Shown piece by piece: positions 36,089-44,941 of a stretch of DNA of 64,000 nucleotides. Under the pieces are notes generated by a model, which saw only the letters and a list, made by a program, of their open reading frames with translations, was not told the origin of the DNA and did no database searches. Every line of letters begins with the position of its first letter. Position 1 is the stretch's first letter. A program made the translations under genes and the position numbers. Origin of the DNA: Halosimplex pelagicum (GTDB lineage: Archaea > Halobacteriota > Halobacteria > Halobacteriales > Haloarculaceae); assembly GCF_013415905.1 (NCBI RefSeq), contig NZ_CP058909.1, forward strand, positions 3,968,001 to 4,032,000. Reading direction: 5' to 3'.

Positions 36089-36484
36089 GTGTTCGGAGAG
36101 TCCATTTGCTCAGACCCAACTGTCGAGTTCGCGGTAGCGTTCGGGTCGCAGATCACTGGCCAATCTACCCGCTCGTCGGACCTCGATATCGCCGTCAAAT
36201 TCGCCGAAGGCCTTTCCCGCCACGAGCGGTTCGAAAAACGGTGTTTCCTCTCCGGTAGTATCCAACGGGAAGATGCTCCGTTCATCGATCTCTCCGATAT
36301 TGAGGTGCTTCCGTTGGAGGTCGCGCACGACGCAGTCAACGGTCGGTTCATCTGTGGCGATGAACGGGCGTTCAAGCGATTCAAGGCTGACGTCGAAGCA
36401 ACCTTCGACGAACAGAGTACCACGCTTCGCAACCGACAGCGCGACGTGATCGACCGGATCGCGGAGGACGGACTGCGTGGCTGA
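36089..36484 (+). CDS. MntA-type nucleotidyltransferase (antitoxin-like)
   Basis: 131 residues from a GTG start. The polymerase-beta type signature is FGSQITGQSTRSSDLDIAV, i.e. GSx10DxD. In MntA/HepT systems this protein modifies and neutralises the HEPN RNase HepT with AMP. Compared with relatives the N-terminus seems short. The next gene, a hepT fragment, overlaps its 3' end by eight bases, as in intact pairs. Confidence 0.75.
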   Translation: MFGESICSDPTVEFAVAFGSQITGQSTRSSDLDIAVKFAEGLSRHERFEKRCFLSGSIQREDAPFIDLSDIEVLPLEVAHDAVNGRFICGDERAFKRFKADVEATFDEQSTTLRNRQRDVIDRIAEDGLRG

Positions 36485-36569
36485 CGAACGAGTCATCTCA
36501 GTCAAGCTTGAACAAATCAAACAGTACCACAGTGAACGGCCGTGTTTAGACGCTGGTAAGAGCGGCTGA
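36477..36569 (+). pseudogene. Truncated hepT-like toxin gene
   Basis: A GTG at 36477 overlapping the mntA-like stop starts MADERVISVKLEQIKQYHSE, resembling the first helix of HEPN/HepT toxins. After about 20 codons the frame enters the MITE end CGTGTTTAGACGC and stops at 36569. No remaining RxxxxH catalytic region is seen nearby. Confidence 0.6.
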
Positions 36570-36774
36570 GAGTACTGTTTCCCGAGTCCGGGAGGCGTAA
36601 TAGTCGACGAGTATCGCTAGTTTCCGAGCCGAGATCGGTCTGATCAGCCTGGATTGGTTGCAGTAGCCGGGCGATTCGGTATGTCTAAACAATTGGACGA
36701 CCCGAACTAACGGCGTCTGTTCATCCCCAACCGGAGTACAAGCCCTCAAAAGCCTGAAATTGGGCGTCTAAACA
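36543..36774. mobile_element. MITE with 11-base terminal inverted repeats
   Basis: TGTTTAGACGC at 36543-36553 and its exact inverse GCGTCTAAACA at 36764-36774 bound 232 bases with no gene. The CGTGTTTAG core is shared with the ends of the IS6-type copies in this window, so mobilisation by that family is plausible. Confidence 0.6.
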
Positions 36775-36806
36775 AGGCCCAGTGAACTGAAAGAAAACAA
36801 GAGGGT

Positions 36807-36855
36807 CGTGTTTAGACGCCCGTAAGAACGGCTGAGGGAGCTGTTTTCTGAGACA
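36807..36855. repeat. Second copy of MITE left end
   Basis: About 46 bases starting CGTGTTTAGACGC at 36807 repeat, with few changes and in the same orientation, the left end of the MITE at 36541. No matching right end was found, so it looks like a truncated neighbour copy. Confidence 0.55.
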
Positions 36856-36988
36856 TCATGTGCCGACCAGTCAGGGATCTCGGCCGACAGTAGCCGTGAA
36901 CCCACCTATCCCCGACCTTCACCCGGAAACCACGCACTCTCCGACCAGGGCTCACAAACCTGCCGGCAGTCTCAGGTCAACCTGTGTC

Positions 36989-37462
36989 TCAGTCAGCGTC
37001 TGCGTACTCCGGACCAAGAACCTTCGTCCAGATCTCTTCTCTTGATTGCTTCCCTACCGCCATCTCAGCGTCGTCACGGGCGTATTCGACTACGTCCTTC
37101 AAGTTCGATGTGATCACTAGCTGCATGTTACGCCCTTCAGCGGTTATGCCGCCGCTTAGGGAGAATCGGTCATGCGATCGTGGGTCGTCGAAGAACCACT
37201 CATACACGTCATAAAGCAGTCGCCTGTACTCATCCATTGATTCCGGTGCATCGCCAACAACTCTAACATCGGACAACCGAGCTGAACAGTACGAACACTC
37301 CTCTTCAATGAACGCAACCTTGCAACAGGGAACGTCGGTGACTACGGTTCGCGTCTCCTCTTCGAAGTCATGGTACTCGTCTGAAAGCGCATACGTTTCC
37401 AGGAACGCTTCAGACTCGATCTCTCTACACGTCACGTCCTCATCATCAATTTGGTCTATCAT
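36989..37462 (-). CDS. Hypothetical acidic protein
   Basis: 157 residues. Contains a CysCys (VPCCKVAF) and a C-x2-C pair (CSYCSARL), perhaps a zinc site, then an alpha/beta C-terminal region (FSLSGGITAEGRNMQLVITSNLKDVVEYARDD). Not recognised. Monocistronic. Confidence 0.5.
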   Translation of the reverse strand: MIDQIDDEDVTCREIESEAFLETYALSDEYHDFEEETRTVVTDVPCCKVAFIEEECSYCSARLSDVRVVGDAPESMDEYRRLLYDVYEWFFDDPRSHDRFSLSGGITAEGRNMQLVITSNLKDVVEYARDDAEMAVGKQSREEIWTKVLGPEYADAD

Positions 37463-37863
37463 GAATGCAAACGAGGGTAACCGCCACGCGCCTTAAAACG
37501 TTAGCCCTCAAACGCCAATAATCAATCGCATTACCCCACTCAAACACCGAAATCCATACTGTGGGCACGCACTCCAGAAATATAGCACGACAGATCTATC
37601 GTCAATACACCACTCATCACCGTCCCGCTCTTCATTCACTCGCTCTTGGCCACCCGACGCAGATCAGCCGCCACCAACCAGGATCAACGACAACCAAGAA
37701 TCGTTCTGGGAATGACGCGCAACGCTTAGTTCGTAGACCACCTGTAACAAACACGACTCATTTTCAATTACAGCGACAGACATCACTCTTCACTGAACGA
37801 CTGGGAACAGGTTCTTATCCGGGAACTGCTTTGTCTAGACTAGACGCAGTCGGAGGCCCAATA
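37463..37863. other. Non-coding stretch
   Basis: About 400 bases, C-rich on the plus strand, without a convincing gene on either strand. A GGAGG at 37852-37856 precedes the tiny gene at 37864. Confidence 0.3.
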
Positions 37864-37968
37864 ATGACGTTCCAAGAACAACTCCGCTCAATAGAAGAGC
37901 GGTACGACGTAAGCCAGAGCGAACACGCACGGGAGCTTGGACGTACCGTCGCGGACCTCCAAGATTAA
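37864..37968 (+). CDS. Very small ORF with strong ribosome-binding site
   Basis: 34 residues (MTFQEQLRSIEERYDVSQSE and on). GGAGG lies 7 bases before the ATG, supporting translation. Helical and charged. It may be a real micro-protein or the head of a lost gene. Confidence 0.35.
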   Translation: MTFQEQLRSIEERYDVSQSEHARELGRTVADLQD

Positions 37969-37973
37969 CGCGG

Positions 37974-38078
37974 TCATTCTGCCTCATTGCGGAACGAGAC
38001 GAATTCTGCTTTGCCAATCCCCTCGGCAGTGATGAGTTCATCGACGTGGATGACCGCGCCATACGCTACTGCCGTCTT
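37974..38078 (-). pseudogene. C-terminal fragment of an unknown gene
   Basis: The minus strand reads KTAVAYGAVIHVDELITAEG and on to a TGA at 37974, with good coding character but no start. It abuts the 3' end of the TumE-like gene in a different frame. It is the tail of a deleted gene, or the tail lost from the TumE-like gene by frameshift. Confidence 0.4.
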
Positions 38079-38529
38079 ACGGGGGGTTTGATGCGTTATT
38101 CAGTTGGTCGACATCGTCGTTCTCGTACGCTGCCCGCCACATCGTGTGGACGGCACGAGTGACGAGCGACACCTCAGTCACGTCGATACAGGACGGTTCG
38201 GCGGTCGTCGTGGCGGCCTCGGGCGGGGGGTGAAAATGGATTTCGGGGGAGTGTGTATTCGGGTGGCGATCGAAGCGCCAGTTGACGTCGTCGCTATCGA
38301 CGTAATGGAACGAATACATCCCCAGTTCGCTCCACTGGATATCAAGCCGAGCGCTGTCGGCATCGACGAGCCCGTCGGTAAGACTGATCTGCAGTTCTGT
38401 GGGTGCGACGACGTCATCGTACGCAGTTGTGTCGACGAGCGGTTCGAGTTCGAGCCAAAGGTCACGAATCCGCTGGAGTGCTGGGAGATAGATCGGCCCG
38501 AACTCACCAGCACGGTCGTCGTCACTCAT
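38077..38529 (-). CDS. TumE-like toxin candidate (DUF6516-type)
   Basis: 150 residues from the ATG at 38529, which overlaps the stop of the HTH gene by four bases. The centre shows MYSFHYVDSDDVNWRFDRHPN and SPEIHFHPPPE, which recalls the YSYHYQ...RYDNAPHHP pattern of TumE toxins. Paired with an HTH gene immediately upstream, as in toxin-antitoxin loci. The toxic activity is inferred only. Confidence 0.55.
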   Translation of the reverse strand: MSDDDRAGEFGPIYLPALQRIRDLWLELEPLVDTTAYDDVVAPTELQISLTDGLVDADSARLDIQWSELGMYSFHYVDSDDVNWRFDRHPNTHSPEIHFHPPPEAATTTAEPSCIDVTEVSLVTRAVHTMWRAAYENDDVDQLNNASNPP

Positions 38530-39038
38530 ACCTCGAGTTGGTGGCTGGCCTCGTCGTAAGCGAGTGCTGCTTGGGCGACCGCGAGATTCTGCCGCGTCGT
38601 GCGCCACGCCGTGAGGTCATCCCACCCTTCCGCCTCGCCGGCGTCGAGTTGCTGGGCGAGTTCTTCGGGAGACACCACGTCGTAGCGGTCCTCATAGCGC
38701 CGGATATCGGACTTCATTTCTTTGATGCCCTGGACCAACTCCGTCCGATCTGCTTCGTCGCGGAGTTCGCGGATCCGGGACATCAGAACCCGGTCGCTGT
38801 TACGTTTGTACAAGGTTGTTTGACCGTCCTGATCCGTCTCTGCGAAGCCCGTGTTCACGAGCGTCTTACAGTGGCGACGTGCTGTCGGTTCGCTCACGAG
38901 GGCGCGATCTGCGATCTCGGCTGCCGACTGCCCGTCGCGGGTCTGTTCTACGATTTCGTACACCCGCTCGAATGGTGTGGTCTCCTCTTTCCAGTCCGCT
39001 TTGACCTGCTCGTTGACGTCGTCCCACGTGTCGGTCAT
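38526..39038 (-). CDS. HTH transcriptional regulator (ArsR-like), antitoxin candidate
   Basis: 170 residues from the ATG at 39038. The winged helix-turn-helix is at about 30-85 (SAAEIADRALVSEPTARRHCKTLVNTG, then a wing TTLYKRNSD). The C-terminal half is helical. It overlaps the TumE-like gene by ATGA, so the pair is translationally coupled. Probably represses its own operon. Confidence 0.7.
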   Translation of the reverse strand: MTDTWDDVNEQVKADWKEETTPFERVYEIVEQTRDGQSAAEIADRALVSEPTARRHCKTLVNTGFAETDQDGQTTLYKRNSDRVLMSRIRELRDEADRTELVQGIKEMKSDIRRYEDRYDVVSPEELAQQLDAGEAEGWDDLTAWRTTRQNLAVAQAALAYDEASHQLEV

Positions 39039-39149
39039 AGTGGCTACTACGCCCTCTAGAAACAAATAATTTCCTTAAGAAATCATCTCTTTCATCGGCG
39101 CTTGTACAGGAGCGTCGTCAGGCAACCTGTTCCGCTACCACCTCGTGAT

Positions 39150-40060
39150 GTGCCCGGACAGTCGCCGGCGTGACGTTTCCGGACTCAGAGACACCACGTT
39201 GCGTCACCCACTACCTCTGTTGCTCCCCGTCTTGTATCGGCAGGCCGCAGCGAAGATGGGCGGATGGACGCCGATCGTTACGCCACGGTCTTCGGCCTGT
39301 TTTGTGAGGGTTCAGGCCCGCTGCCGGATCTGGACAGTTGAGTTCCAGTGCGAGTCGCGGAATGTACATTGTCAGCGTCGCGGGCTTGGCCGAAACTCTC
39401 AGTTTCTCGTTGAGTATCTTGTACGCGTTCGTGACCCGCGATTCCTCGACCGTCGCGACCGTCACGATATCATTGAGGCGCTGCGACCGGCCATTGCATC
39501 AGCAGGCCCCGTACACGCTGGCTGCGGCGAGTGCCCCGATAGATCTGCCACGAAGTAGATCCTCGTTCTGAGTACTCCGGACGAGTCGGCACGCTTGGTC
39601 GCAGAGCGATTGGGAGAGGTCGAGCGCGCTCGCAAGGCGACGCACCTCGTCGAGCCCGTGAGCGAGGTTCTGTTCGGCCTTCGATCGCCACCTACCACGG
39701 GTCTGTTCACGACACATCCGGGCCAGTCGCCGGCGCTTCTGCCCGGAGAGTTCGTTCCCGTTGGCATCGGTTCCACGCCAGATCTCGGCCGAGAGGCCCC
39801 GGTCGTTGCGGGCTGCGGTCAGTGGGGCACCTGTCCGCTCGCGCTCGTCCTCATCGTACACTCGCCACTCCGGCCCGTGATCGAGGTATTGTTCATCGAT
39901 AATGAGTCACATCTTCACAGACTGTTTCGACCGTGTTCGTCGTAACCCGTCCGTCGCACTCGGAGCACTGGTTCGCGCTCAACTCTGTTCGGACGTCTTC
40001 ATCGAAGCCAGTTTCGTAGATGTCTCTCGTTGTCATCGCTCTCTCCGAGGGAACTCGCCC
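39150..40060 (-). pseudogene. Decayed transcription factor B (TFB) gene
   Basis: The minus strand contains in order an N-terminal zinc ribbon start (CSECDGRVTTNT, then CED), the B-finger region DERERTGAPLTAARNDRGLS, first cyclin repeat pieces (RSKAEQNLAHGLDEVRRLASAL) and second-repeat pieces (SRVTNAYKILNEKL). These fall in three frames. A two-base loss near 39912 breaks the zinc ribbon, and the frame changes again near 39495 and near 39340. No functional TFB can be made. Confidence 0.75.
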
Positions 40061-40335
40061 TATGTCGAACTCCTCACCCATCGAGGGGGTGATAGATACC
40101 AACTCTTCATATCGGCCACGAGGAACTCCGAAATGTGGTCAGATCTATTTGTGTTGAACACAGAGTTCTCTCGTCAACTCTCAAACCATCTCTACGCCAT
40201 CGATATTCAATTATCGTGAGTCAACGTCCGGGACAATGAATTTACGGGCTGATACTCGGTGTGTAGCGCTCACCACCCGATTCCAACATTCTGTGCGGAA
40301 GAAGATTGAAGTGGAATGTAGCCAAAATCGCCGCT

Positions 40336-40890
40336 ATGCTTGACATACGTGGATTACTGAAGTGGTCGTACGGTTTCGAGCGACGTCACCACATTCTTGT
40401 GGGTACAGCAGGCATCGGCGGAATCGAGCTTTACTTGGCGAACCTCAACGGAAGCGTCCATCCGGTACTCGCCTTCCTCGCCATTCTCTCACCGTTCGCC
40501 GCACTAATCGCATTCACTAAGTCGCCCGTTGATGAGCTGAAAACGCTGTCATCTTGGGCGTTCCTCGCACTATTTGGGGGTGGAGCAATTAAGCTGTTCG
40601 TCCATCCCTATATTGCACCAGGGATGACGCTCAACCAGTTTACGGCAACGAGTCCAGTGGGAATCGGGATTACAGTAGTAACCGCCGTTGCCATGGTGAC
40701 CCTGATTGAAGCAATGATGGTGTTCCTTGGTAAGAAGATATACTACCGGAAGACCGGTGGCTCCGGTGGCTCCTCAGGCACGCCCGAAGAACGAGTGCTC
40801 ACCGAGGAAGAGTATGAGGACTTTGAACCAATCGAGTACACCAAGAGGATTGTCAACCGAGATATATTTATCTCTCTCAGCGGATTCTAA
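40336..40890 (+). CDS. Membrane protein, unknown
   Basis: 184 residues from the ATG at 40336 (a TTG at 40306 is the upstream alternative). Four hydrophobic helices (about 20-40, 46-62, 72-92, 108-135) are followed by a Gly/Ser linker and an acidic cytoplasmic tail with EEEYEDFEPIEY. No family recognised. Isolated gene. Confidence 0.55.
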   Translation: MLDIRGLLKWSYGFERRHHILVGTAGIGGIELYLANLNGSVHPVLAFLAILSPFAALIAFTKSPVDELKTLSSWAFLALFGGGAIKLFVHPYIAPGMTLNQFTATSPVGIGITVVTAVAMVTLIEAMMVFLGKKIYYRKTGGSGGSSGTPEERVLTEEEYEDFEPIEYTKRIVNRDIFISLSGF

Positions 40891-40990
40891 CCTGTCGAAT
40901 CTGACCTGGCTTCAGTAATTGTACTCCGACGCCGCGAAACACAGAATCAGTCAGACGACTTCGCATTTAACCGATTGAGAACAAACGGTG

Positions 40991-42226
40991 TTAGTCATCG
41001 GTCAAAATCTCGCGAAGACCAGGAGTCATGACGGTAGCTGCGATACCGGAAAGGGTCAAATCCTGGGTGAAGTAGTAGGACAAACCGACCATAAGACCCC
41101 CAATTACGGACTGTTGTGCTCCTTTGGGCAGACCGTTGAACCAAGCACGAGTCGGTCCCGTCCCCAAGATTGACTGAACCAACATCGCCGGGATCTCGAA
41201 CGCTAGTTCCGTCGAGAACGCATCTGCATTCGGCATCGCGGCTTCCATCGTCGCATCAGCAGGCCTGGTCGACGGACCCGTCGATACCGATGCCTCCAAT
41301 GACTCCGACTCAACTGTGGTTGTAGAAGCCTCAGCAACAGTTGATCTTCCGGTGGACGGAACACTTTCTACTCCCCCAGCGACAGCAGCAGCATTGATTG
41401 CTGGCTGAATTGCGGCAAGATCAGCGAGAATAGGCTCTGGAACCCGAAGATCCGCCATCGTATCTGACAATGCTCCTGAGATCGCCGAGTTCACGATAGA
41501 CTGCTGTAACTGGAGCTGCTTCGTCATATCCGGTAGACTGGCAACTACTAAGGACGAAACCATACGCTCCTGCCGAGCGATCATTGGCTCCGCGAGACTC
41601 GCGATCATACTCGCTTGCTGAGCGGCGATGGGTTCCGTGATATTTGCGAGGATACTCGCCTGACTCGCGGCGAACGGTTCCAAGATGCTCTTCTGAAACT
41701 CCCCGATCCTACTGGCGGCCAATATCGACTCTGTAGGAAACGTGAAGCTATCTGCTATCTGCTCACCAATCTCCGAAAAGTCCACCGCTGGCGGTGGCGT
41801 AGATTCCTCTGGAGGCTCTCCAATTGGCTTTTCGTCCACATTTTGCTCTAGGTAGATCGCACCAACGTACTCCCGTAGTAGGTCTTCGATAGGTTCCTCC
41901 TCGCCATCACCCAATTCCTCAGTAACGTCCTGCTCAAGCGAGAAGAACGCTCGACCGGGTGTTGACGCTTTCACTGCGACTTCCTCTGGAGGCTCCTCAA
42001 AAATCAACCGGTAGACTGTAACAGCTTCCCTGATGCGTTCCTCAGGACGATTCAACTCTTCTGAAACAGCTTCAATATCCTCCAATTCCCGATAGAGTTC
42101 GCCAGCCTCACGGATGGATTCAACCCACTCGAAGGAAACCTGCTCCCGGCGCTCCCTTCGCCGTTCCTCAATCGTCTCCATGAACTCCTCAAAATCAAGT
42201 TCCTCAGTCTCCTCCTCCCCTGTCAT
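40991..42226 (-). CDS. Hypothetical protein with repeated amphipathic helices
   Basis: 411 residues. The N-terminus (1-130) is highly charged and helical, with RRRERREQVSFEWVESI. Residues 165-235 show a repeated unit: EPFAASQASILANI, EPIAAQQASMIASL, EPMIARQERMVSSL, a roughly 14-residue periodicity. A Ser/Thr-rich linker follows and the C-terminus has one or two hydrophobic segments (VIGGLMVGLSYYF, LSGIAATVMTPG). Possibly a membrane-tethered coiled-coil. Not recognised. Confidence 0.55.
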   Translation of the reverse strand: MTGEEETEELDFEEFMETIEERRRERREQVSFEWVESIREAGELYRELEDIEAVSEELNRPEERIREAVTVYRLIFEEPPEEVAVKASTPGRAFFSLEQDVTEELGDGEEEPIEDLLREYVGAIYLEQNVDEKPIGEPPEESTPPPAVDFSEIGEQIADSFTFPTESILAASRIGEFQKSILEPFAASQASILANITEPIAAQQASMIASLAEPMIARQERMVSSLVVASLPDMTKQLQLQQSIVNSAISGALSDTMADLRVPEPILADLAAIQPAINAAAVAGGVESVPSTGRSTVAEASTTTVESESLEASVSTGPSTRPADATMEAAMPNADAFSTELAFEIPAMLVQSILGTGPTRAWFNGLPKGAQQSVIGGLMVGLSYYFTQDLTLSGIAATVMTPGLREILTDD

Positions 42227-42509
42227 TCTTACAACGCAATTAGAAATACGGGACTATCAAGCCCTCGCTGGAAAATCAGACACCTAGCTCTGACAACGAG
42301 TATGGACGCTGCTCAAGGACTTCTTCATCGGAGGCCACGATCTCTCCATAATCTCGAAGTCGGATTCTCCCCGAGAATTTCCCACGCCTTGACTATATTT
42401 CAGGCTAACCGATCGTCCAATAAGTAAATCATCGGAGTGACCGAAAATCCGACGCTATAGTTTTGTCAGGTAGCATTAAGTAAAGCCCGGTCAAGTCTCA
42501 GAATACGAT

Positions 42510-43217
42510 ATGCTCCCAGATATCTTCGCCACTACGGCGAATCTAATCTACTCCTTGGGAAGATTTATCGTCAAAAATATCGTGCCGATTGCGATCCTCA
42601 CTACTGCCGCAGTCACGTCGTACTCCTTCCTCTATAAACGGCCTGAGTTGATTCTTGAGGTCAAGCAAAGCGTCTCAGGCTCAAGGGGACCCGATGAAGA
42701 CGGAGATGCTGATGCAGTTATTATGCTGCTGCTCGCGAACGTCGGGAACAGCTCAGCGAGCGATGTCCAGCTCACCATCACCGCCGACGCGTTCAAATTC
42801 GACAACGACATCGACGCGACTGATTCCATAGTAAGTGATTATGAGCCGCCCCAGGCGGTTATGGAAATTCGGAGCGGCAGGAAGTCAGGATTCATCGGCG
42901 GCGGGCGCCGGCATGACATCTACCTCGAAAACGTGGTATATGAGGGAGACGTCCAGGAACTCTGGCTCGGGAAGACGATATTCAACGAGGGTAGGCACGA
43001 TCTGAAATACCAGATTTCGTGTAGGGAGCATGGACCGCGGCGAGGCAAGATATCGTTCAAGGTTGAGGACGGAGATGTCAGGATTACTAACCGTAGGTAT
43101 CCGACTCACCGGCGCCAACTGAAAACGTGGATATTAGGACGTGTGGAGCGGACGAGGACACAGGAGCTTGAGAACCTCGACAAGGATGATGTCGAGTTTC
43201 AGTACGAGGTGAACTGA
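42510..43217 (+). CDS. Single-pass membrane protein, unknown
   Basis: 235 residues. One N-terminal helix (about 21-40, IVPIAILTTAAVTSYSFLY) anchors a beta-rich domain with an immunoglobulin-like pattern (LLLANVGNSSASDVQLTITADAF). This is followed by a Gly/Arg-rich turn and a basic C-terminus. It probably faces the cytoplasm or the outside as a binding domain; no catalytic motif. Confidence 0.5.
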   Translation: MLPDIFATTANLIYSLGRFIVKNIVPIAILTTAAVTSYSFLYKRPELILEVKQSVSGSRGPDEDGDADAVIMLLLANVGNSSASDVQLTITADAFKFDNDIDATDSIVSDYEPPQAVMEIRSGRKSGFIGGGRRHDIYLENVVYEGDVQELWLGKTIFNEGRHDLKYQISCREHGPRRGKISFKVEDGDVRITNRRYPTHRRQLKTWILGRVERTRTQELENLDKDDVEFQYEVN

Positions 43218-43443
43218 CTACCAGTTCGAACGCTCGGCTAGGGCTTGAGGATACTTGCGATCAATATGGATATGGAAGGAGAATTTACTCGCCGTTTTGT
43301 TCGATACCGCCGGGGTTGATGAAGAGGGAAGCCGTGAAATTTTTGGCCGGAGAATACAGCAGTGTTGGTCGAATCGTTAAGATACAATCCTCCGGAACGG
43401 AGCGAAGCTCTGTAGCGATAGAGCGTTAGATGATTTCTATGAA

Positions 43444-44826
43444 CTAGGTATCTACGTCTACTGTTTCTGTCGTATCCTGACTTGCTGCATAGATCGCTTG
43501 CAAACGTTCGCTGTGAAGGACTTTGATACCTTTTTCTTCAAACTCATCCACCACGTCATCGCTCAGCTCCGTCGGCTTCTGAGGGGTCGCCACGCACGGG
43601 ATCGTTTGTAAAGGTTCGATTAGGCCGATATCTGTTGGAATATGATAATCTTCGAGTACCGAGCTCACCGCTTGGGTGCGGTCAAGGATTTGCTCCTTCT
43701 TGGAGATATCTTGGTTAGTCCACTCAATGAAGAGAATTTGTGTATTCTCAGGGTGGTAGGCGATTACGTCGATTTCCTGGAATGGAGCCCCCGGTACGTC
43801 TTCCGAGAAACTAGGGATAACGAACGAATCGTCTCCGTACCACTGGACAAGCCAGCCCGCCGTGCTCAAGGCGTTCACTACTGCTACCTCAAAGTAATCC
43901 GCATTGTGTCCTTCCAGGTATCCCTCTAAATTGTTGTCTTGGTCGAATGCCTGCATGATCTCGTAGCGAGGGTTCTCAGGGACGACGTCGCCTGTGATAT
44001 GTTCGACCATATTGACCATCTCGTCCTCAAGATACAGGACTGCGTAGAGCTCATCGATGTCTTCTAATTCCAAGTCCTCGGTGTAGCGTGACCGGCAATC
44101 ATCCAATGACTCCAACTGGTTCTCATCGAACCTGATCTGCCAGCCCTTGTGCTCGTCGTATGGCTTCTGAGGGAGTACACTGACGAACAACTCCTCAAAC
44201 AGACTCGTAGGAGAAACCACTTTGAGCGTTCCCGACTCACTGATGGAGAAGTCCATTCCTGAATCAGCGAACAACAGGATCGCCGGGGTCTCACGATCCG
44301 ACCGAAAAATATAATCGAAGTAGTAGCCTTCGCAGCATCCAAGATCGTAGTACGGTTCATCTGCACGCATCAACTGGTCATCCAACTCGTCGACCACCTC
44401 GGAGTACTCGTCCTCAACATCTTCCGGGATGTCGATACTGACGGCAGCGTTCACTTCCATTCGAGGACGGGTTTCCCGGACACGCCCCTCCCGAACACCG
44501 TCTTGGAAGTAATTGCTGGGGTTATGTCGACGGAGTTCGCTTTTGATATCAGCTGTTCCGTCGCCTATGGGAATCTTCCCGCTGATTATCTGCTCAAGCA
44601 GGTCAAACGGAGCGGTAGTGCTAACCTCGTAGATCGAAAGAGCGCCCTCCCGATACAGAATTTTCGAGCCCTCTTCACAAGATTCACGAGAAAATTTGAG
44701 TTCCCCATTCGGGATTTGTATTCCATTGACTTCGATACTAGAGTATGTGAGAGTTGCCGACCGCCAGATGTCACTAAACTTTTCTCGGTACCACTGGATA
44801 TCAGCGGGATTTTCGATGTATGGCAT
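43444..44826 (-). CDS. Protein with C-terminal PD-(D/E)XK-like nuclease domain
   Basis: 460 residues. The first 320 residues are of unknown type. At about 325-405 there is FEVAVVNALSTAGW, FQEIDVIAYHPE and ILFIEWTNQDISKKEQI, matching the helix-E, D, E-x-K order of restriction-endonuclease-like folds, except that Thr stands two residues after the second Glu where Lys is expected. A conserved SKKEQI helix follows. Inference: a DNA-targeting or inactive nuclease of a defence type. Separated by about 115 bases from the next same-strand gene upstream. Confidence 0.6.
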   Translation of the reverse strand: MPYIENPADIQWYREKFSDIWRSATLTYSSIEVNGIQIPNGELKFSRESCEEGSKILYREGALSIYEVSTTAPFDLLEQIISGKIPIGDGTADIKSELRRHNPSNYFQDGVREGRVRETRPRMEVNAAVSIDIPEDVEDEYSEVVDELDDQLMRADEPYYDLGCCEGYYFDYIFRSDRETPAILLFADSGMDFSISESGTLKVVSPTSLFEELFVSVLPQKPYDEHKGWQIRFDENQLESLDDCRSRYTEDLELEDIDELYAVLYLEDEMVNMVEHITGDVVPENPRYEIMQAFDQDNNLEGYLEGHNADYFEVAVVNALSTAGWLVQWYGDDSFVIPSFSEDVPGAPFQEIDVIAYHPENTQILFIEWTNQDISKKEQILDRTQAVSSVLEDYHIPTDIGLIEPLQTIPCVATPQKPTELSDDVVDEFEEKGIKVLHSERLQAIYAASQDTTETVDVDT

Positions 44827-44941
44827 TCTTGATACAGACTCACTCAGCCAATATCATAAACGCACAGCAACTCACCCTAATAACCAATAGGCGCCAACCG
44901 ATTCAGGGTGCTGCAACAGACGTAGGAACTTAGGACGATGT

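Noticed and set aside
35608-36432. Long minus-strand reading frame of 274 codons
   Set aside because: Basic, Ser/Arg-rich composition unlike haloarchaeal protein; it is antisense to the nucleotidyltransferase and runs across IS debris.
38403-39059. 218-codon plus-strand frame opposite the HTH gene
   Set aside because: Composition is Arg/Leu/Val-rich, and the minus strand has a clear winged helix coupled to the TumE-like gene.
39902-40219. Plus-strand 105-codon frame
   Set aside because: Antisense to the decayed TFB zinc-ribbon region; no family features.
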